Assembly (NCBI GenBank): GCA_027310725.1
Contig: DAIDAG010000027.1
Coordinates: 1 to 64,000 of the forward strand
Length of the DNA: 64,000 nt
Source of the DNA: Sideroxydans sp.
Lineage (GTDB): Bacteria > Pseudomonadota > Gammaproteobacteria > Burkholderiales > Gallionellaceae
Direction: 5' to 3'
Part shown: in pieces, positions 24,844-34,764 of the stretch
Position numbering within the stretch: the stretch's first letter is position 1
How the letters are laid out: every line of letters begins with the position of its first letter
Notes under the pieces: model-generated
Told to the model about the DNA's origin: nothing
Seen by the model: only the letters and a program-made list of their open reading frames with translations
Database searches by the model: none
Translations under genes and position numbers: made by a program

Positions 24844-26237
24844 CAACGACCACGCCCGCCGGAGCGGTGTTGCGCTGCAGCGGGCACTGCAGCACCGCGA
24901 CCTGCACCACCTGCCGGTTTGCCGGATGCGCTACTGCGCGGCCCGCCGCCAGTGCGAGCTTGTCCAGTGGCCGCACGAGCCTGCCCGCTGCCCGCCCGCG
25001 GTGCGGATTGACTGCGACCTTGTCCCTGTCCGCGTCCGCCCTGACCGCGATTCTGGCCATTCCCGCGATTTTGTCCATTCAGGATCGGTTCGGCCTTGAT
25101 GCGCGGATCCGGTTCGAAACCGGGCACTTGCACCACGGGAATCTCGCGCTTGATCAGACGCTCGATGTCGTGCAGCAATTTGTGCTCGTCGATGCACACC
25201 AGCGAACTTGCTTCGCCGTTGCTGCCCGCACGTCCGGTGCGACCGATGCGGTGCACGTAATCTTCCGGAACGTTCGGCAGTTCGTAATTCACCACATGCG
25301 GCAGCTCGCTGATGTCGATGCCTCGCGCCGCGATGTCGGTCGCCACCAGCACTTGCAATTTGGCGGTCTTGAATTCGGCCAGAGCGCGGGTGCGTGCCGC
25401 CTGGCTCTTGTTGCCGTGGATCGCCAGCGCCGGGATGCCTTCCTTGTTCAAATGGTCCGCAAGGTTGTTGGCACCGTGCTTGGTGCGCGTGAACACCAGT
25501 ACCTGGAACCAGTTGTGCTCCTTGATGAGATGCGAGAGCAGCACGCGTTTCTTTTCGCGATCCACCGGATAGACGCGTTGCTCGATCAGTTCGGCAGTCG
25601 CATTGCGGCGTGCCACTTCGATCAATACGGGATTGTTGAGCAGGCCATCGGCCAGCAGCTTGATCTCGTCGGAGAAGGTGGCGGAGAACAGCAGGTTCTG
25701 GCGCTGCTTGGGCAGCACGGCGAGAACGCGCTTGATATCGCGGATGAAACCCATGTCCAGCATGCGGTCGGCTTCGTCCAGCACCAGTATCTCGACATGC
25801 GACAAATCTACCGTCTTCTGCTGCAGGTGGTCCAGCAGGCGCCCGGGTGTCGCCACCAGGATGTCGACACGGCCATGCAGTTGCTTGATCTGCGGATTGA
25901 TGTTCACACCACCGAACATCATCATCGATTTGAGCGGCAGGTGCTTGCCATACAGGCGCACGCTCTCTTCGACCTGAGCGGCGAGTTCGCGTGTCGGAGT
26001 AAGTACCAACGCGCGAATGTGAGCCTTGCCCGAGACCGGCTTGTCCATCAGACGCTGCAGCAACGGCAGTGTGAATCCGGCGGTCTTGCCGGTGCCGGTC
26101 TGGGCGCCGCCCATCAGGTCGCCGCCTTTCAGAATAACGGGAATAGCCTGCGCCTGAATGGGCGTAGGTTCGGTATAACCGCGCTCGGTGACGGCGCGAA
26201 CTAGTTCTTCGGACAAGCCGAGAGATGCAAATGACAT
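24843..26237 (-). CDS. rhlE: DEAD-box ATP-dependent RNA helicase RhlE
   Basis: A 464-residue helicase. All core motifs are present: Q motif ([10 protein letters not shown]), Walker A (AQTGTGKT), DEAD ([10 protein letters not shown]), SAT, and the motif VI region ([10 protein letters not shown]). The C-terminal tail of about 75 residues is rich in Arg, Gly and Gln ([14 protein letters not shown] and so on), as in RhlE proteins that act in ribosome assembly and RNA decay. The start was moved to 26237 (MSFASLGLS), the usual family N-terminus. It lies divergent from an LPP20 lipoprotein gene across 254 bp that show no further gene. Confidence 0.94.
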   Translation of the reverse strand: MSFASLGLSEELVRAVTERGYTEPTPIQAQAIPVILKGGDLMGGAQTGTGKTAGFTLPLLQRLMDKPVSGKAHIRALVLTPTRELAAQVEESVRLYGKHLPLKSMMMFGGVNINPQIKQLHGRVDILVATPGRLLDHLQQKTVDLSHVEILVLDEADRMLDMGFIRDIKRVLAVLPKQRQNLLFSATFSDEIKLLADGLLNNPVLIEVARRNATAELIEQRVYPVDREKKRVLLSHLIKEHNWFQVLVFTRTKHGANNLADHLNKEGIPALAIHGNKSQAARTRALAEFKTAKLQVLVATDIAARGIDISELPHVVNYELPNVPEDYVHRIGRTGRAGSNGEASSLVCIDEHKLLHDIERLIKREIPVVQVPGFEPDPRIKAEPILNGQNRGNGQNRGQGGRGQGQGRSQSAPRAGSGQARAATGQARTGGGPRSSASGKPAGGAGRGAAVPAAAQHRSGGRGR

Positions 26238-26491
26238 ATTATTAACTTTCTTGTTACAAACGGCCTGTCGCCCTTGATGAGCGCCAGTCTGAGGCAGAAT
26301 GAGGTGGGAACTACGAACCGGAATCGGCGGCGACAACTAGACTGAAACGATATCGCGGCGCGCATTGTAGCACTTTATGCCGCAGTTTAATTGCGGCTGC
26401 TCTCGGCTCGCATTATGATGACGCTGTTGCCGACATCGCAAGATTCCATTGCGCCAACTTTAGAACCCATTTTTCATTCCAGGAGAACGTC

Positions 26492-27061
26492 ATGAAAATA
26501 TCATTTGCTGTTGCAAAACTGGTCTTGATTACAGCGTTGACTGTGGTCATCGCGGCCTGTTCCAGCACCACGAAGGTGGAAAGCGACCTCGGAATAAAGG
26601 GCGCGCCCGACTGGGTCAACGAGGGCAGCAGCATCCTTAACGACAAAGATGGCCGCCTGTTCCACGGCGTAGGTTCTGCGTCGCCAACCGGAGACATGTC
26701 GCTGCAGAAATCCGTGGCGGATGACCGCGCGCGCGCCGAAGTTGCGCGCGTGTTGTCGTCCTATATGGATGTGGTTTCCAGCGACTATATGGACTCCGCC
26801 AAGTCGGGCGGCGCCAACGTTGCGGATGAATCGGTATCGCGCCAGATCAAGAACCTGAGCAAGGTCAACCTGACCGGGGCCAAGATCATCGGTTCCTGGC
26901 GCGACCCGAAGACCAATATCATCTATTCCGTCGCCGAGCTGGACATGAAGCATGTCAAAGACACGCTGAATGGAGTCCAGGATATGAACAGTGATCTGAA
27001 ACGCTATATCGAAACCCATGCGGACAATATTTTTGACCGCGTCGCCAAGGAGAAAAAATGA
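26492..27061 (+). CDS. LPP20-type lipoprotein
   Basis: A 189-residue predicted lipoprotein, lipobox VIAAC. The body has APDWVNEGSSILNDKDGRLFHGVGSA and DDRARAEVARVL, the pattern of the LPP20 fold (named after a Helicobacter surface lipoprotein). A ribosome site CAGGAGAACGTC precedes the ATG. Its stop overlaps the lpoB-like start by 4 bp. With the next three genes it forms a compact operon of envelope lipoproteins, of which the last is again an LPP20 protein. Confidence 0.85.
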   Translation: MKISFAVAKLVLITALTVVIAACSSTTKVESDLGIKGAPDWVNEGSSILNDKDGRLFHGVGSASPTGDMSLQKSVADDRARAEVARVLSSYMDVVSSDYMDSAKSGGANVADESVSRQIKNLSKVNLTGAKIIGSWRDPKTNIIYSVAELDMKHVKDTLNGVQDMNSDLKRYIETHADNIFDRVAKEKK

Positions 27062-27672
27062 TGAGCCGGTCCATGTTTTCAACAAAATCAGCTGTTGCAG
27101 TGTTGTTTCTGGCATTGTTTGCGGGCGGTTGCTCGACCGAAGTGCAACGGGTGGATGCAAGCAAGGCGATAGACTTGAGCGGCGCCTGGAATGACACGGA
27201 TTCACAGCTGGTGGCGGAAGAAATGATGAGGGATGTGCTGAACCGCGTCTGGATCGACGACTTTAACCGTGAACACAAGCGGCAACCGGCGGTGATCGTC
27301 GGCGAGATCCGCAACCTGAGCAACGAACACATCAACGTCAACACCTTCGTCTCGGAAGTGGAACGCAATCTGATCAATTCGGGAAGGGTGCAGTTTGTCG
27401 CATCGTCCACCGAACGTCAGGAGATCCGCGATGAGCGTAAAGACCAGGACCTGAATGCCAGCGAGGCCACGCGCAAGGCAATGGGCCAGGAAAAGGGCGC
27501 CGACTTCATGCTGAAGGGCACCATCAACACCATCATCGACGTCTCCGGCAAAACCCAGTTGCGGTACTACCAAGTGGATATGAACCTGATCAGCCTGGCA
27601 GACAACCGCCTGGTATGGATGGGACAGAAGAAGATCAAGAAACTGGTGGAGCGCAGCACGCTGACCTTCTAG
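27058..27672 (+). CDS. lpoB: LpoB-like penicillin-binding protein activator lipoprotein
   Basis: A 204-residue predicted lipoprotein with lipobox FAGGC and the LpoB/YcfM family signature VQRVDASKAIDLSGAWNDTDSQLVAEEM and later DFMLKGTINTIIDVSG. LpoB reaches from the outer membrane through the wall and stimulates the peptidoglycan synthase PBP1B in enterobacteria. No penicillin-binding protein gene is nearby, so the partner is not known. The 4-bp overlap with the LPP20 gene and the 7-bp gap to the next gene argue for one transcript. Confidence 0.87.
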   Translation: MMSRSMFSTKSAVAVLFLALFAGGCSTEVQRVDASKAIDLSGAWNDTDSQLVAEEMMRDVLNRVWIDDFNREHKRQPAVIVGEIRNLSNEHINVNTFVSEVERNLINSGRVQFVASSTERQEIRDERKDQDLNASEATRKAMGQEKGADFMLKGTINTIIDVSGKTQLRYYQVDMNLISLADNRLVWMGQKKIKKLVERSTLTF

Positions 27673-27679
27673 TCCGAAA

Positions 27680-29119
27680 ATGATTCGGTTCCAGACTCCG
27701 GCCCTGCGCTTGCGCGGCAGGGTGGAAAACCTGCCGCACTGCGGCAGGTTTTGTGTCTGGCTGGCCGCATGGACCTGCATCCTGGCCTTGAACGGATGTG
27801 CGACTTACAGCAACTCGTTCACAACCATCGAAAACCAGCTGGAAAAGCAGCAATACGACGATGCCCTGAAGACGATCGACAAGCAGTCCAAGGACAAGAA
27901 GGATCATGTGTTGTATCTGCTCAACAAAGGCATGGTGCTGCGCATGAAGCGCGACTTTGTGGCATCCAACGAATCCCTGGAAGCTGCCAAGCATGAGATG
28001 GAAAGCCTGTATGCCGCCAGCGTCAGCCAGAACGCATTGTCCTTCGTGATCAACGATGCAACGGTCAGCTACGCCGGTGACGATTACGAGCAGGTGCTGG
28101 TGCATCTGTACATGGCGCTCAATTATCTGGAACTGGGCCAGCCTTATGAAGCCCGGGTCGAGGCCCAGCAGATCGATATCAAGTTGCGCGAGATCGAGGA
28201 GAAGATACCCGACAGCAAGTTCACCGAGGATGCCCTTTCGGAATACCTCTCCGGCCTGATCTACGACGAACTGGGTGAATGGAGCGATGCCATGATCTCC
28301 TACCGCAAGGCGTATGAAGCCTACAAGAAATACCAGTCCAACTTTTCCGTGCCCATGCCGCCCATGCTCAAATTCGATCTGGTGCGGCTGGCGCAGAGGC
28401 AGGGACTGATCGATGAGCTTGCCCGGTACCAGAAGGAATTCGGCATGGCGCCGGCAAAAAGGAATACGGCCGACAACGACCCTGAAGGCGAACTGGTTTT
28501 TGTGTTGAACAGCGGTCTTGCCCCCATCAAACGCGAAAGAGTCATCCGCGCCTGGGCACCGCCCCCTTCGACCATCGTGAATGCGCGCAGACGGTCCGAG
28601 TACATGGACTCGACGCAACCTACCCCGCCGGTGATGGTCAACATCGCGCTGCCCTATTACGAATCGCGCCCCAACAGGGTGTCCGGCGCCCGTATCAGCG
28701 TCTCGGGCAGACAGGCCGACACCCAGATGATGGAGAACATCGACGCCATTGCGCGCGCCAGCCTGAATGCGCGCATGCCTGCCATTACGGCCCGCGCCAT
28801 AGCCCGTGCAGTTGCCAAGGGAGCGATACAGGAGTCCGTGGACAGGGCGGGACAAAACAGGGACGATGCCACGGTACAACTGATCGGTTCATTGCTCGTG
28901 CGGGTAGCCGCGATAGTGACCGAACGCGCGGACACCCGCAGCTGGCTGACTTTGCCCGCCAACGTACAGATGGCCCGCCTTCCGCTGCCGCCCGGGACTT
29001 ATGATGTGACCGTTGAATTGCTCGGAAACAACGGTCAAGTGATAGGAACCAATGTATTCCCGCAAGTCACCATCCGCAGGGAACACAAGACTTACCTGAC
29101 CCAGCATACAATGCCATAA
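27680..29119 (+). CDS. COG3014-type lipoprotein with helical repeats
   Basis: A 479-residue predicted lipoprotein; a hydrophobic segment ends in LALNGCATYS at about residue 40, so the true start could be later than 27680, although no better ribosome site was seen. Residues about 45-260 form TPR-like helical pairs (DDALKTIDKQSKDKKDH, LYMALNYLELGQPYEARVEAQQ). The C-terminal part contains a conserved PPVMVNIALPYYESR block and a beta-rich end. COG3014 proteins usually sit next to lpoB-like and LPP20 genes, as here, which suggests a shared envelope complex. Confidence 0.83.
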   Translation: MIRFQTPALRLRGRVENLPHCGRFCVWLAAWTCILALNGCATYSNSFTTIENQLEKQQYDDALKTIDKQSKDKKDHVLYLLNKGMVLRMKRDFVASNESLEAAKHEMESLYAASVSQNALSFVINDATVSYAGDDYEQVLVHLYMALNYLELGQPYEARVEAQQIDIKLREIEEKIPDSKFTEDALSEYLSGLIYDELGEWSDAMISYRKAYEAYKKYQSNFSVPMPPMLKFDLVRLAQRQGLIDELARYQKEFGMAPAKRNTADNDPEGELVFVLNSGLAPIKRERVIRAWAPPPSTIVNARRRSEYMDSTQPTPPVMVNIALPYYESRPNRVSGARISVSGRQADTQMMENIDAIARASLNARMPAITARAIARAVAKGAIQESVDRAGQNRDDATVQLIGSLLVRVAAIVTERADTRSWLTLPANVQMARLPLPPGTYDVTVELLGNNGQVIGTNVFPQVTIRREHKTYLTQHTMP

Positions 29120-29143
29120 TGATCACGTAATCAGGAGACGAAA

Positions 29144-30154
29144 ATGAAACTCTCTACCTTTGCCGTATTTGCTTCGATCCTCTCCCTCCTTTCCGGCTGC
29201 GCCAGCCAGCCGACCGTACCCGACTGGGTGTCCGGTGAAAGCGCCAAGTACAAGAGCGACCAATACCTGGTCGGCCGCGGAAGCGCCGACACGCAGGAGG
29301 AAGCGAAGGATAGAGCCCGTGCCGATGTCGCCAAGGTCTTTCAGGTTGCTGTAGTCGCAAACACTGACGATACGCAGCGCTCCAAATCCGACTCCTCCGG
29401 CGCGGTGCAATTCGAGGAACAAGCCTCGCGCCACATCAGCACGAGCACCGACCAGATTATCAGCGGTATCCAGATCGCAGACATGTGGAAGAACCCGGCC
29501 AACGGCAACGTCCACGTGCTGGCTATCCTGCCTCGCCTGCAAACTGCGACCAGCCTGCGCCAACAAATCGGGGGGCTCGACGATGCCACCCGCAACTACA
29601 TCGATCAATCGCGCAGGGAAGACGACCTGTTCCTGAAGATCGCCGCTGCCAGCCACGCACTCGAAACGCAACTGGAGCGCGAAGGACTGCAAAAGAACCT
29701 GCAGGTAGTGGACATCACCGGTCGCGGAGTGGAACCGCAATGGAACAGCAACAAGCTCAAGGCCGATCTGGGAGATTTGCTGAAACGAGTCAGTATTGCG
29801 CCGCGTGCGGCTGCCGGTTCGCCCGCGGGATTGGAGGAAATCGTTGCCGGGGCGTTGGCAAAAGCCGGTTTCATGCCGGATAACGGTGATCACCCGGCAT
29901 TCGTGCTGCAGGCCCGCATGAACCTGAACGATCTGGGACTAAAGGACGGTTGGTACTGGCAGCGCGGCAATCTGGAGATCACCCTGACCGAAACAGCCAA
30001 TAACCGGGTACGCGGAACCAAACAATGGAGCATCAAGGGCAATGCCCAGAATACAGCCGAAGCGGTCCAGCGCGCCATGGATCAGGCCGACGCTATCCTG
30101 AAACGCGAACTCGGCGATACGATCGTCGGTATGGCGACAGCGCGACAAGAGTAG
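29144..30154 (+). CDS. LPP20-type lipoprotein, long form
   Basis: A 336-residue predicted lipoprotein, lipobox LLSGC. The first 150 residues repeat the LPP20 pattern (VPDWVSGESAKYKSDQYLVGRGSA, KDRARADVAKVF). The second half (about 190-330) is another alpha/beta domain (LEEIVAGALAKAGFMPD, PAFVLQARMNLNDLG) resembling the periplasmic fold seen in LpoB-related proteins. A ribosome site CAGGAGACGAAA precedes the ATG. It is the last gene of the four-gene lipoprotein operon and runs convergently towards ychF. Confidence 0.84.
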   Translation: MKLSTFAVFASILSLLSGCASQPTVPDWVSGESAKYKSDQYLVGRGSADTQEEAKDRARADVAKVFQVAVVANTDDTQRSKSDSSGAVQFEEQASRHISTSTDQIISGIQIADMWKNPANGNVHVLAILPRLQTATSLRQQIGGLDDATRNYIDQSRREDDLFLKIAAASHALETQLEREGLQKNLQVVDITGRGVEPQWNSNKLKADLGDLLKRVSIAPRAAAGSPAGLEEIVAGALAKAGFMPDNGDHPAFVLQARMNLNDLGLKDGWYWQRGNLEITLTETANNRVRGTKQWSIKGNAQNTAEAVQRAMDQADAILKRELGDTIVGMATARQE

Positions 30155-30172
30155 TTTTCTTTGTAACTCCGA

Positions 30173-31264
30173 TCAGACGTTGAACAGGAAATTCATCACG
30201 TCTCCGTCCTGCACGACGTAGTCTTTCCCTTCCACGCGCATCTTTCCCTTTTCTTTTGCGCCAGCTTCACCGCCACAGGCGATGAAGTCGGCGTAGGAAA
30301 TGGTCTGCGCGCGGATGAATCCCTTCTCGAAATCGGTGTGGATCACACCGGCCGCTTGCGGCGCGGTGTCGCCCTTGTGGATGGTCCATGCGCGCACTTC
30401 CTTCACGCCGGCCGTGAAATAAGTCTGCAGGCCAAGCAGCTCATAGCCGGTGCGGATCAGGCGGTTCAAGCCCGGCTCGTCCAGGCCGAGGTCGGCGAGG
30501 AACTCCTTTTTGTCTGCCTCCTCGAGGTCGGCCAGTTCGGCTTCGATCTTCGCGCAGAGCGCCACGACCGGTGCACCTTCTTTCGCCGCGTGTTCGCGCA
30601 GACGATCCAGATGCGGGTTGTTCTCGAAGCCGTCTTCCAGCACGTTTCCCACATACATCGCAGGCTTGATAGTGAGCAGACACAATGGCTTGGTGATCGA
30701 TTTCTCTTCTTCACTCAGGCCAAACGTACGCGCCGGCTTGCCTTCATTCAGGTGCGGCAGCAATTTTTCCAGCACCGCCACCAGCTTCTGCGCATCCTTG
30801 TCGCCGGACTTGGCCTTTTTGCCGTCGCGCTGGATGGTGCGCTCGACCACTGCCATGTCGGCCAGTGCCAGTTCGGTGAGGATGACTTCGATGTCGGAAA
30901 TCGGATCCACCTTGCCCGCCACGTGCACCACATTGGGATCGTCGAAGCAGCGCACAACATTGACGATCGCATCGGTCTCGCGAATGTTGGCGAGGAACTG
31001 GTTGCCCAGGCCTTCACCTTTGGAGGCGCCTGCAACGAGGCCCGCAATATCGACGAACTCGACAATGGCCGGTTGCATGCGTTGCGGATTGACGATCTTC
31101 GCCAGCTCGGCCATGCGCGGATCGGGTACCTCGACGATGCCAACATTGGGTTCGATGGTACAGAAGGGATAATTTTCCGCAGCGATGCCCGCCTTGGTGA
31201 GCGCGTTGAACAGCGTGGATTTGCCCACGTTGGGGAGACCGACGATACCGCATTTGAGGCTCAT
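30173..31264 (-). CDS. ychF: Redox-regulated ATPase YchF
   Basis: A 363-residue OBG-family P-loop protein of full family length. The P-loop [15 protein letters not shown] is at the N-terminus, switch regions and [20 protein letters not shown] follow, and a C-terminal TGS domain ends in [13 protein letters not shown]. YchF hydrolyses ATP rather than GTP and is linked to the ribosome and to the oxidative stress response. It is the last gene of the prs-rplY-pth-ychF group, separated from pth by a 64-bp inverted repeat. Confidence 0.97.
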   Translation of the reverse strand: MSLKCGIVGLPNVGKSTLFNALTKAGIAAENYPFCTIEPNVGIVEVPDPRMAELAKIVNPQRMQPAIVEFVDIAGLVAGASKGEGLGNQFLANIRETDAIVNVVRCFDDPNVVHVAGKVDPISDIEVILTELALADMAVVERTIQRDGKKAKSGDKDAQKLVAVLEKLLPHLNEGKPARTFGLSEEEKSITKPLCLLTIKPAMYVGNVLEDGFENNPHLDRLREHAAKEGAPVVALCAKIEAELADLEEADKKEFLADLGLDEPGLNRLIRTGYELLGLQTYFTAGVKEVRAWTIHKGDTAPQAAGVIHTDFEKGFIRAQTISYADFIACGGEAGAKEKGKMRVEGKDYVVQDGDVMNFLFNV

Positions 31265-31290
31265 GTTTTTTCTCTCTATTAATGGGAGTC

Positions 31291-31354
31291 AGGATACAGG
31301 ATACGGGATACCGCAAACCCGCCCCTGAATCCTGCATCCCGTATCCTGAATCCT
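31291..31354. repeat. Inverted repeat between pth and ychF
   Basis: Two 19-bp arms (31291-31309 and 31336-31354) are complementary apart from one position, around a 26-base spacer. Each arm contains a doubled AGGAT unit. The right arm overlaps the pth stop codon. There is no T run, so it looks like a dispersed intergenic palindrome rather than a terminator. Confidence 0.7.
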
Positions 31355-31931
31355 AATTGCTATGCAGCTTCAGCATCGCTGCTTCCAGTTTGCCTTCGAT
31401 GATAAGCGGCGCAACATCATGCGCGTGTTGCATCGCTTCTTCGATCAAGCCTTGTTCTTCCTTGCGCGGTGCATTCAGCACGTAACTCACCACTTCGGAG
31501 CGCTCTCCGGGGTGACCGATGCCGATGCGCAGGCGCCAGAAATCCTTGGTGCCGAGATGAGCGATGATGTCCTTCAGCCCGTTGTGTCCGCCATGCCCGC
31601 CGCCCAGCTTGAGTTTGGCACTTCCGGGCGGAAGGTCGAGTTCGTCATGCACCACCAGTATCTGATCCGGCAATAACTTGTAGAACAGTGCCAGTGCAAC
31701 CACAGCCCGGCCACTGACGTTCATGAAGGTCTGCGGCTTGAGCAGATGGACTTCGTGTCCGTGCAATGCAGCGCGGGCGACCAGCCCGTGAAACTTGCTG
31801 TCATTCTTGAAATTTGCGTCATTATTGCGAGCAAGCTCGTCCACCCACCAGAACCCGGCGTTATGGCGTGTAGCTTCGTACTCCCTGCCGGGGTTGCCCA
31901 ACCCGACGATCAGCTTGATTGGTTCGCTCAT
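31353..31931 (-). CDS. pth: Peptidyl-tRNA hydrolase
   Basis: A 192-residue enzyme that recycles stalled peptidyl-tRNA. The conserved features [22 protein letters not shown] (catalytic His in TRHNAG), [24 protein letters not shown] and [13 protein letters not shown] are all present. The start at 31931 ([15 protein letters not shown]) is the usual family N-terminus. Unusually, the ATG lies 3 bases after the T run of the rplY terminator, so the only good ribosome site, GGCGGG, is inside the 3' arm of that hairpin. Confidence 0.96.
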   Translation of the reverse strand: MSEPIKLIVGLGNPGREYEATRHNAGFWWVDELARNNDANFKNDSKFHGLVARAALHGHEVHLLKPQTFMNVSGRAVVALALFYKLLPDQILVVHDELDLPPGSAKLKLGGGHGGHNGLKDIIAHLGTKDFWRLRIGIGHPGERSEVVSYVLNAPRKEEQGLIEEAMQHAHDVAPLIIEGKLEAAMLKLHSN

Positions 31932-31934
31932 AAT

Positions 31935-31973
31935 GAAAAAACCCGCCATGCACCGTTAGATCGCATGGCGGGT
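31935..31973 (-). terminator. Terminator after rplY, abutting the pth start
   Basis: An 11-bp stem (31941-31951 with 31963-31973; ACCCGCCATGC and its complement) with an 11-base loop is followed on the minus strand by six T residues. It lies 15 bp after the rplY stop and ends 3 bp before the pth ATG. Confidence 0.85.
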
Positions 31974-31988
31974 CGTACAGTTTGCAGA

Positions 31989-32669
31989 TTACTTCTTGGC
32001 GTCTGCTGCAGGCTTCGCAGCTGTGGCTGCAGTTGCGGCAGCGGCTGCTGTGGATGCGGCAGATGCGGCTTCGGCAGCTGCGGCATCAGCTGCGGCTTCC
32101 ACTGCGCCGCGCGGCACTTGTACCGTCGCCACGGCATCGACTGCCTTGTGATGGCCGGCCACTTCAACGCCTTTGGGCAGCTTGATGTCGGACACGTGGA
32201 CAGAGTGACCCAGATCCAGGCTGGCCAGGTCCACTTCGATTGCTGCCGGCAGATCGGCTGGCAAACAGGCAATCTCCAAATCGTTCAACACGTGGCTGAT
32301 GATGCCGCCGCCGGTCTTCACACCGGGCGCAATATCAGAGTTGATGAAGTGCAATGGCACTTTCATGTGGATCTTCTTCTTCGCATCGACGCGCTGGAAG
32401 TCGATGTGCAGCACTTGCTGGCGGAACGGGTGCATCTGGAAATCGCGCAGCAGAACGGACTGCTTCTTGCCGTCCAGATCCAGCGACAGAACGGATGCAT
32501 GGAACGCTTCGTTGCGCAGTGCGTAATACAGTGTGTTGTGATCGAGCTCGATCATGGATGCTTCGCCCGTGCCGTAAACGATGCCGGGGACGCGATTCGT
32601 CTTGCGCAGACGGCGGCTCGCACCCGTTCCTTGCGCTTTACGTGTTGTTGCTGCGATTTCGATAGCCAT
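31989..32669 (-). CDS. rplY: 50S ribosomal protein L25/general stress protein Ctc
   Basis: A 226-residue long-form L25 (CTC type): an N-terminal 5S rRNA-binding domain (about 1-95; [19 protein letters not shown]) and a C-terminal TL5 beta domain (about 96-185), then an Ala-rich tail of about 40 residues with a terminal DAKK. The low-complexity tail is common in betaproteobacterial L25 but varies in length. It lies 82 bp after prs and ends in a strong terminator. Confidence 0.96.
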   Translation of the reverse strand: MAIEIAATTRKAQGTGASRRLRKTNRVPGIVYGTGEASMIELDHNTLYYALRNEAFHASVLSLDLDGKKQSVLLRDFQMHPFRQQVLHIDFQRVDAKKKIHMKVPLHFINSDIAPGVKTGGGIISHVLNDLEIACLPADLPAAIEVDLASLDLGHSVHVSDIKLPKGVEVAGHHKAVDAVATVQVPRGAVEAAADAAAAEAASAASTAAAAATAATAAKPAADAKK

Positions 32670-32751
32670 TTTGCTTCTCCACTTCTAATGAAGCTCTCCG
32701 CGACCAGAGGGCTTCGGGTTGCGCGATGACCAACATGGCCATCGCAAATTC

Positions 32752-33699
32752 TCAGTCCATGAACAGCGAACTGACCGACTCTTCCGCATTGATGCGGCGC
32801 ATGGTTTCGGCCAGCAGTTCCGCCACACTCAGTTGGCGGATGCGCTTGCAGTTGCGCGCTTCTTCGCGCAACGGGATAGTGTCGGTCACCACCAGTTCGT
32901 CGATTGCCGACTTTTCAAGGCGCTCGATCGCCGGACCGGACAGCACAGGATGGGTACAGTACGCGATCACGCGCTCGGCGCCCTTTTCCTTCAAGGCATT
33001 GGCCGCTTCGCACAAGGTGTTGGCGGTATCCACCATATCGTCCATGATGATGCAGGTACGGCCGGCAACGTCGCCGATGATATTCATCACCTTGGCCACG
33101 TTCGGTTTGGGACGGCGCTTGTCGATGATCGCCAGGTCCGACTCGAGACGTTTGGCCAATGCACGGGCACGCACCACACCGCCCACGTCCGGCGAGACCA
33201 CTACCAGGTTCTGGAAATTCTGCTTCCACACATCGGACAGCAGGATAGGCGCGGCATAGATGTTGTCCACCGGGATATCGAAGAAACCCTGAATCTGGTC
33301 GGAGTGCAAGTCCATGGTCAGCAGGCGGTCGACGCCAACGCCGACCAGCATGTCAGCCACCACTTTGGCCGTGATCGACACGCGTGCCGAACGCGGACGG
33401 CGATCCTGGCGGGCATAACCGAAGTACGGCAAGGCGGCGGTGATACGCGCCGCTGAAGCGCGTTTAAGCGCATCCACCATCACCATCACTTCCATCAAGC
33501 TGTCATTGGTCGGCACGCTAGTGGATTGCAGCACGAATACATCCTTGCCACGCACATGCTCAAGTATCTCGACCATCACTTCGCCGTCGGAGAAACGACC
33601 GACCGTGGCGCGACCGAGGTGGATGTGCAGATGCTTCGCCACGTCTTGCGCGAGCTTGGGATTGGCATTACCGGTGAATACCATCATGTCGCCGGACAT
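32752..33699 (-). CDS. prs: Ribose-phosphate pyrophosphokinase
   Basis: A 315-residue PRPP synthase of standard length. The ATP-binding [22 protein letters not shown], the divalent-metal segment [12 protein letters not shown] and the PRPP loop [14 protein letters not shown] are intact. It makes phosphoribosyl pyrophosphate for nucleotide, His and Trp synthesis. A GAGG ribosome site lies 8 bases before ATG 33699. It follows tRNA-Gln on the same strand, the usual order for betaproteobacteria. Confidence 0.97.
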   Translation of the reverse strand: MSGDMMVFTGNANPKLAQDVAKHLHIHLGRATVGRFSDGEVMVEILEHVRGKDVFVLQSTSVPTNDSLMEVMVMVDALKRASAARITAALPYFGYARQDRRPRSARVSITAKVVADMLVGVGVDRLLTMDLHSDQIQGFFDIPVDNIYAAPILLSDVWKQNFQNLVVVSPDVGGVVRARALAKRLESDLAIIDKRRPKPNVAKVMNIIGDVAGRTCIIMDDMVDTANTLCEAANALKEKGAERVIAYCTHPVLSGPAIERLEKSAIDELVVTDTIPLREEARNCKRIRQLSVAELLAETMRRINAEESVSSLFMD

Positions 33700-33757
33700 G
33701 AATACCTCGCATATTTAAAATGGGCGGGAACGCCCATCACGACTTGATTGAAGAATC

Positions 33758-33832
33758 TGGCTGGGGAGGTAGGGATCGAACCTACGAATGTCGGAATCAA
33801 AATCCGATGCCTTACCACTTGGCGACTCCCCA
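33758..33832 (-). tRNA. tRNA-Gln (anticodon TTG)
   Basis: A 75-nt cloverleaf with the 3' CCA encoded. Acceptor stem TGGGGAG pairs with CTCCCCA. The anticodon loop reads TTTTGAT, which gives anticodon TTG for Gln. The T arm contains GGTTCGATCC. It lies between ispE and prs, as in many betaproteobacteria. Confidence 0.97.
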
Positions 33833-33876
33833 ATTAACTGCTCAGAAGCCGTTTAAACCACTGCTTACGCTACGTT

Positions 33877-34764
33877 TTAAACAGCCTCTGTCACAACAAA
33901 ATCTTTCAGCGGATGTTGCTGCAATCCGTGCGCGACAAATCCGCGCATTTTCGAAGGCAACTGCCGTAATACCGCTTGTGCTTCCGCTTCCGTGTCGAAT
34001 TCGGCAAACACGCAAGCCCCTGAGCCGGTCATCAGTGCGGGAGCGAATTTCGCCAGCCACGCCAGATGTTCGCCAACTACCGGATACAACTTGCAAGCCA
34101 CTGCCTGCAGATCGTTTTTCAGCCCGTTCCGGCTTCCCGCCCGAAGATCCAACCCCTTCGGAAGGGCGCGCATTGTCATCGAAATCGTATTTCGTGTCAA
34201 TTCCGGATGAGTGAATATCTGCACCGTGGGCACCTGCACGGGCGGGCACAACACAACGTACCACGCATCAGGCAAGGGATAGGGCTGCAATTGCTCGCCC
34301 ACCCCCTCTGCAAAGGCGTTCTCGCCAAAAATGAACACCGGCACGTCCGCACCCAGTTCCAACCCCAGATGCATCAGGCGCTGGCGCGACAAGCCCAACT
34401 GCCACAGGCGGTTCAAAGCCAGCAAGGTGGTCGCCGCATCCGAACTCCCCCCGCCCATGCCACCCCCCATCGGAATATGCTTTTCCAGCTCGATATCCAC
34501 GCCCAGTCTGCTGCCGGTCTGCTGTTGCAGCAACCGCGCGGCACGCACGCAGAGATCCTGTTCCGGCGGTACACCTTCGAGCGCATTGATGCGGCGCACT
34601 TCGCCATCCGTGCGCAAGGTGAAATGCAGGGTGTCGTTCAGGTCGATGAAACGAAACAGGGTTTGCAACAGGTGATACCCGTCGGCACGGCGTCCGACCA
34701 CGTGCAGGAACAGGTTGAGCTTGGCCGGCGCCGGACAGGTGAGTTTGTTCACTGCGCTTCCCAT
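33877..34764 (-). CDS. ispE: 4-diphosphocytidyl-2-C-methyl-D-erythritol kinase
   Basis: A 295-residue GHMP kinase of the MEP isoprenoid pathway. Motif 1 APAKLNLFLHVVGRRADGYH, the ATP loop IPMGGGMGGGSSDAATTL and the C-terminal MTGSGACVFAEF are all present. The start overlaps the lolB stop by 16 bp; a GTG four codons further in is also possible. The lolB-ispE-tRNA-prs order indicates one housekeeping transcript. Confidence 0.96.
   Translation of the reverse strand: MGSAVNKLTCPAPAKLNLFLHVVGRRADGYHLLQTLFRFIDLNDTLHFTLRTDGEVRRINALEGVPPEQDLCVRAARLLQQQTGSRLGVDIELEKHIPMGGGMGGGSSDAATTLLALNRLWQLGLSRQRLMHLGLELGADVPVFIFGENAFAEGVGEQLQPYPLPDAWYVVLCPPVQVPTVQIFTHPELTRNTISMTMRALPKGLDLRAGSRNGLKNDLQAVACKLYPVVGEHLAWLAKFAPALMTGSGACVFAEFDTEAEAQAVLRQLPSKMRGFVAHGLQQHPLKDFVVTEAV

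Noticed and set aside
24867-26204. 445-codon plus-strand open frame
   Set aside because: It is the antisense of rhlE, whose helicase motifs are complete.
31265-31352. Short CRISPR-like repeat
   Set aside because: There are only two inverted arms and no regular direct repeats with spacers.
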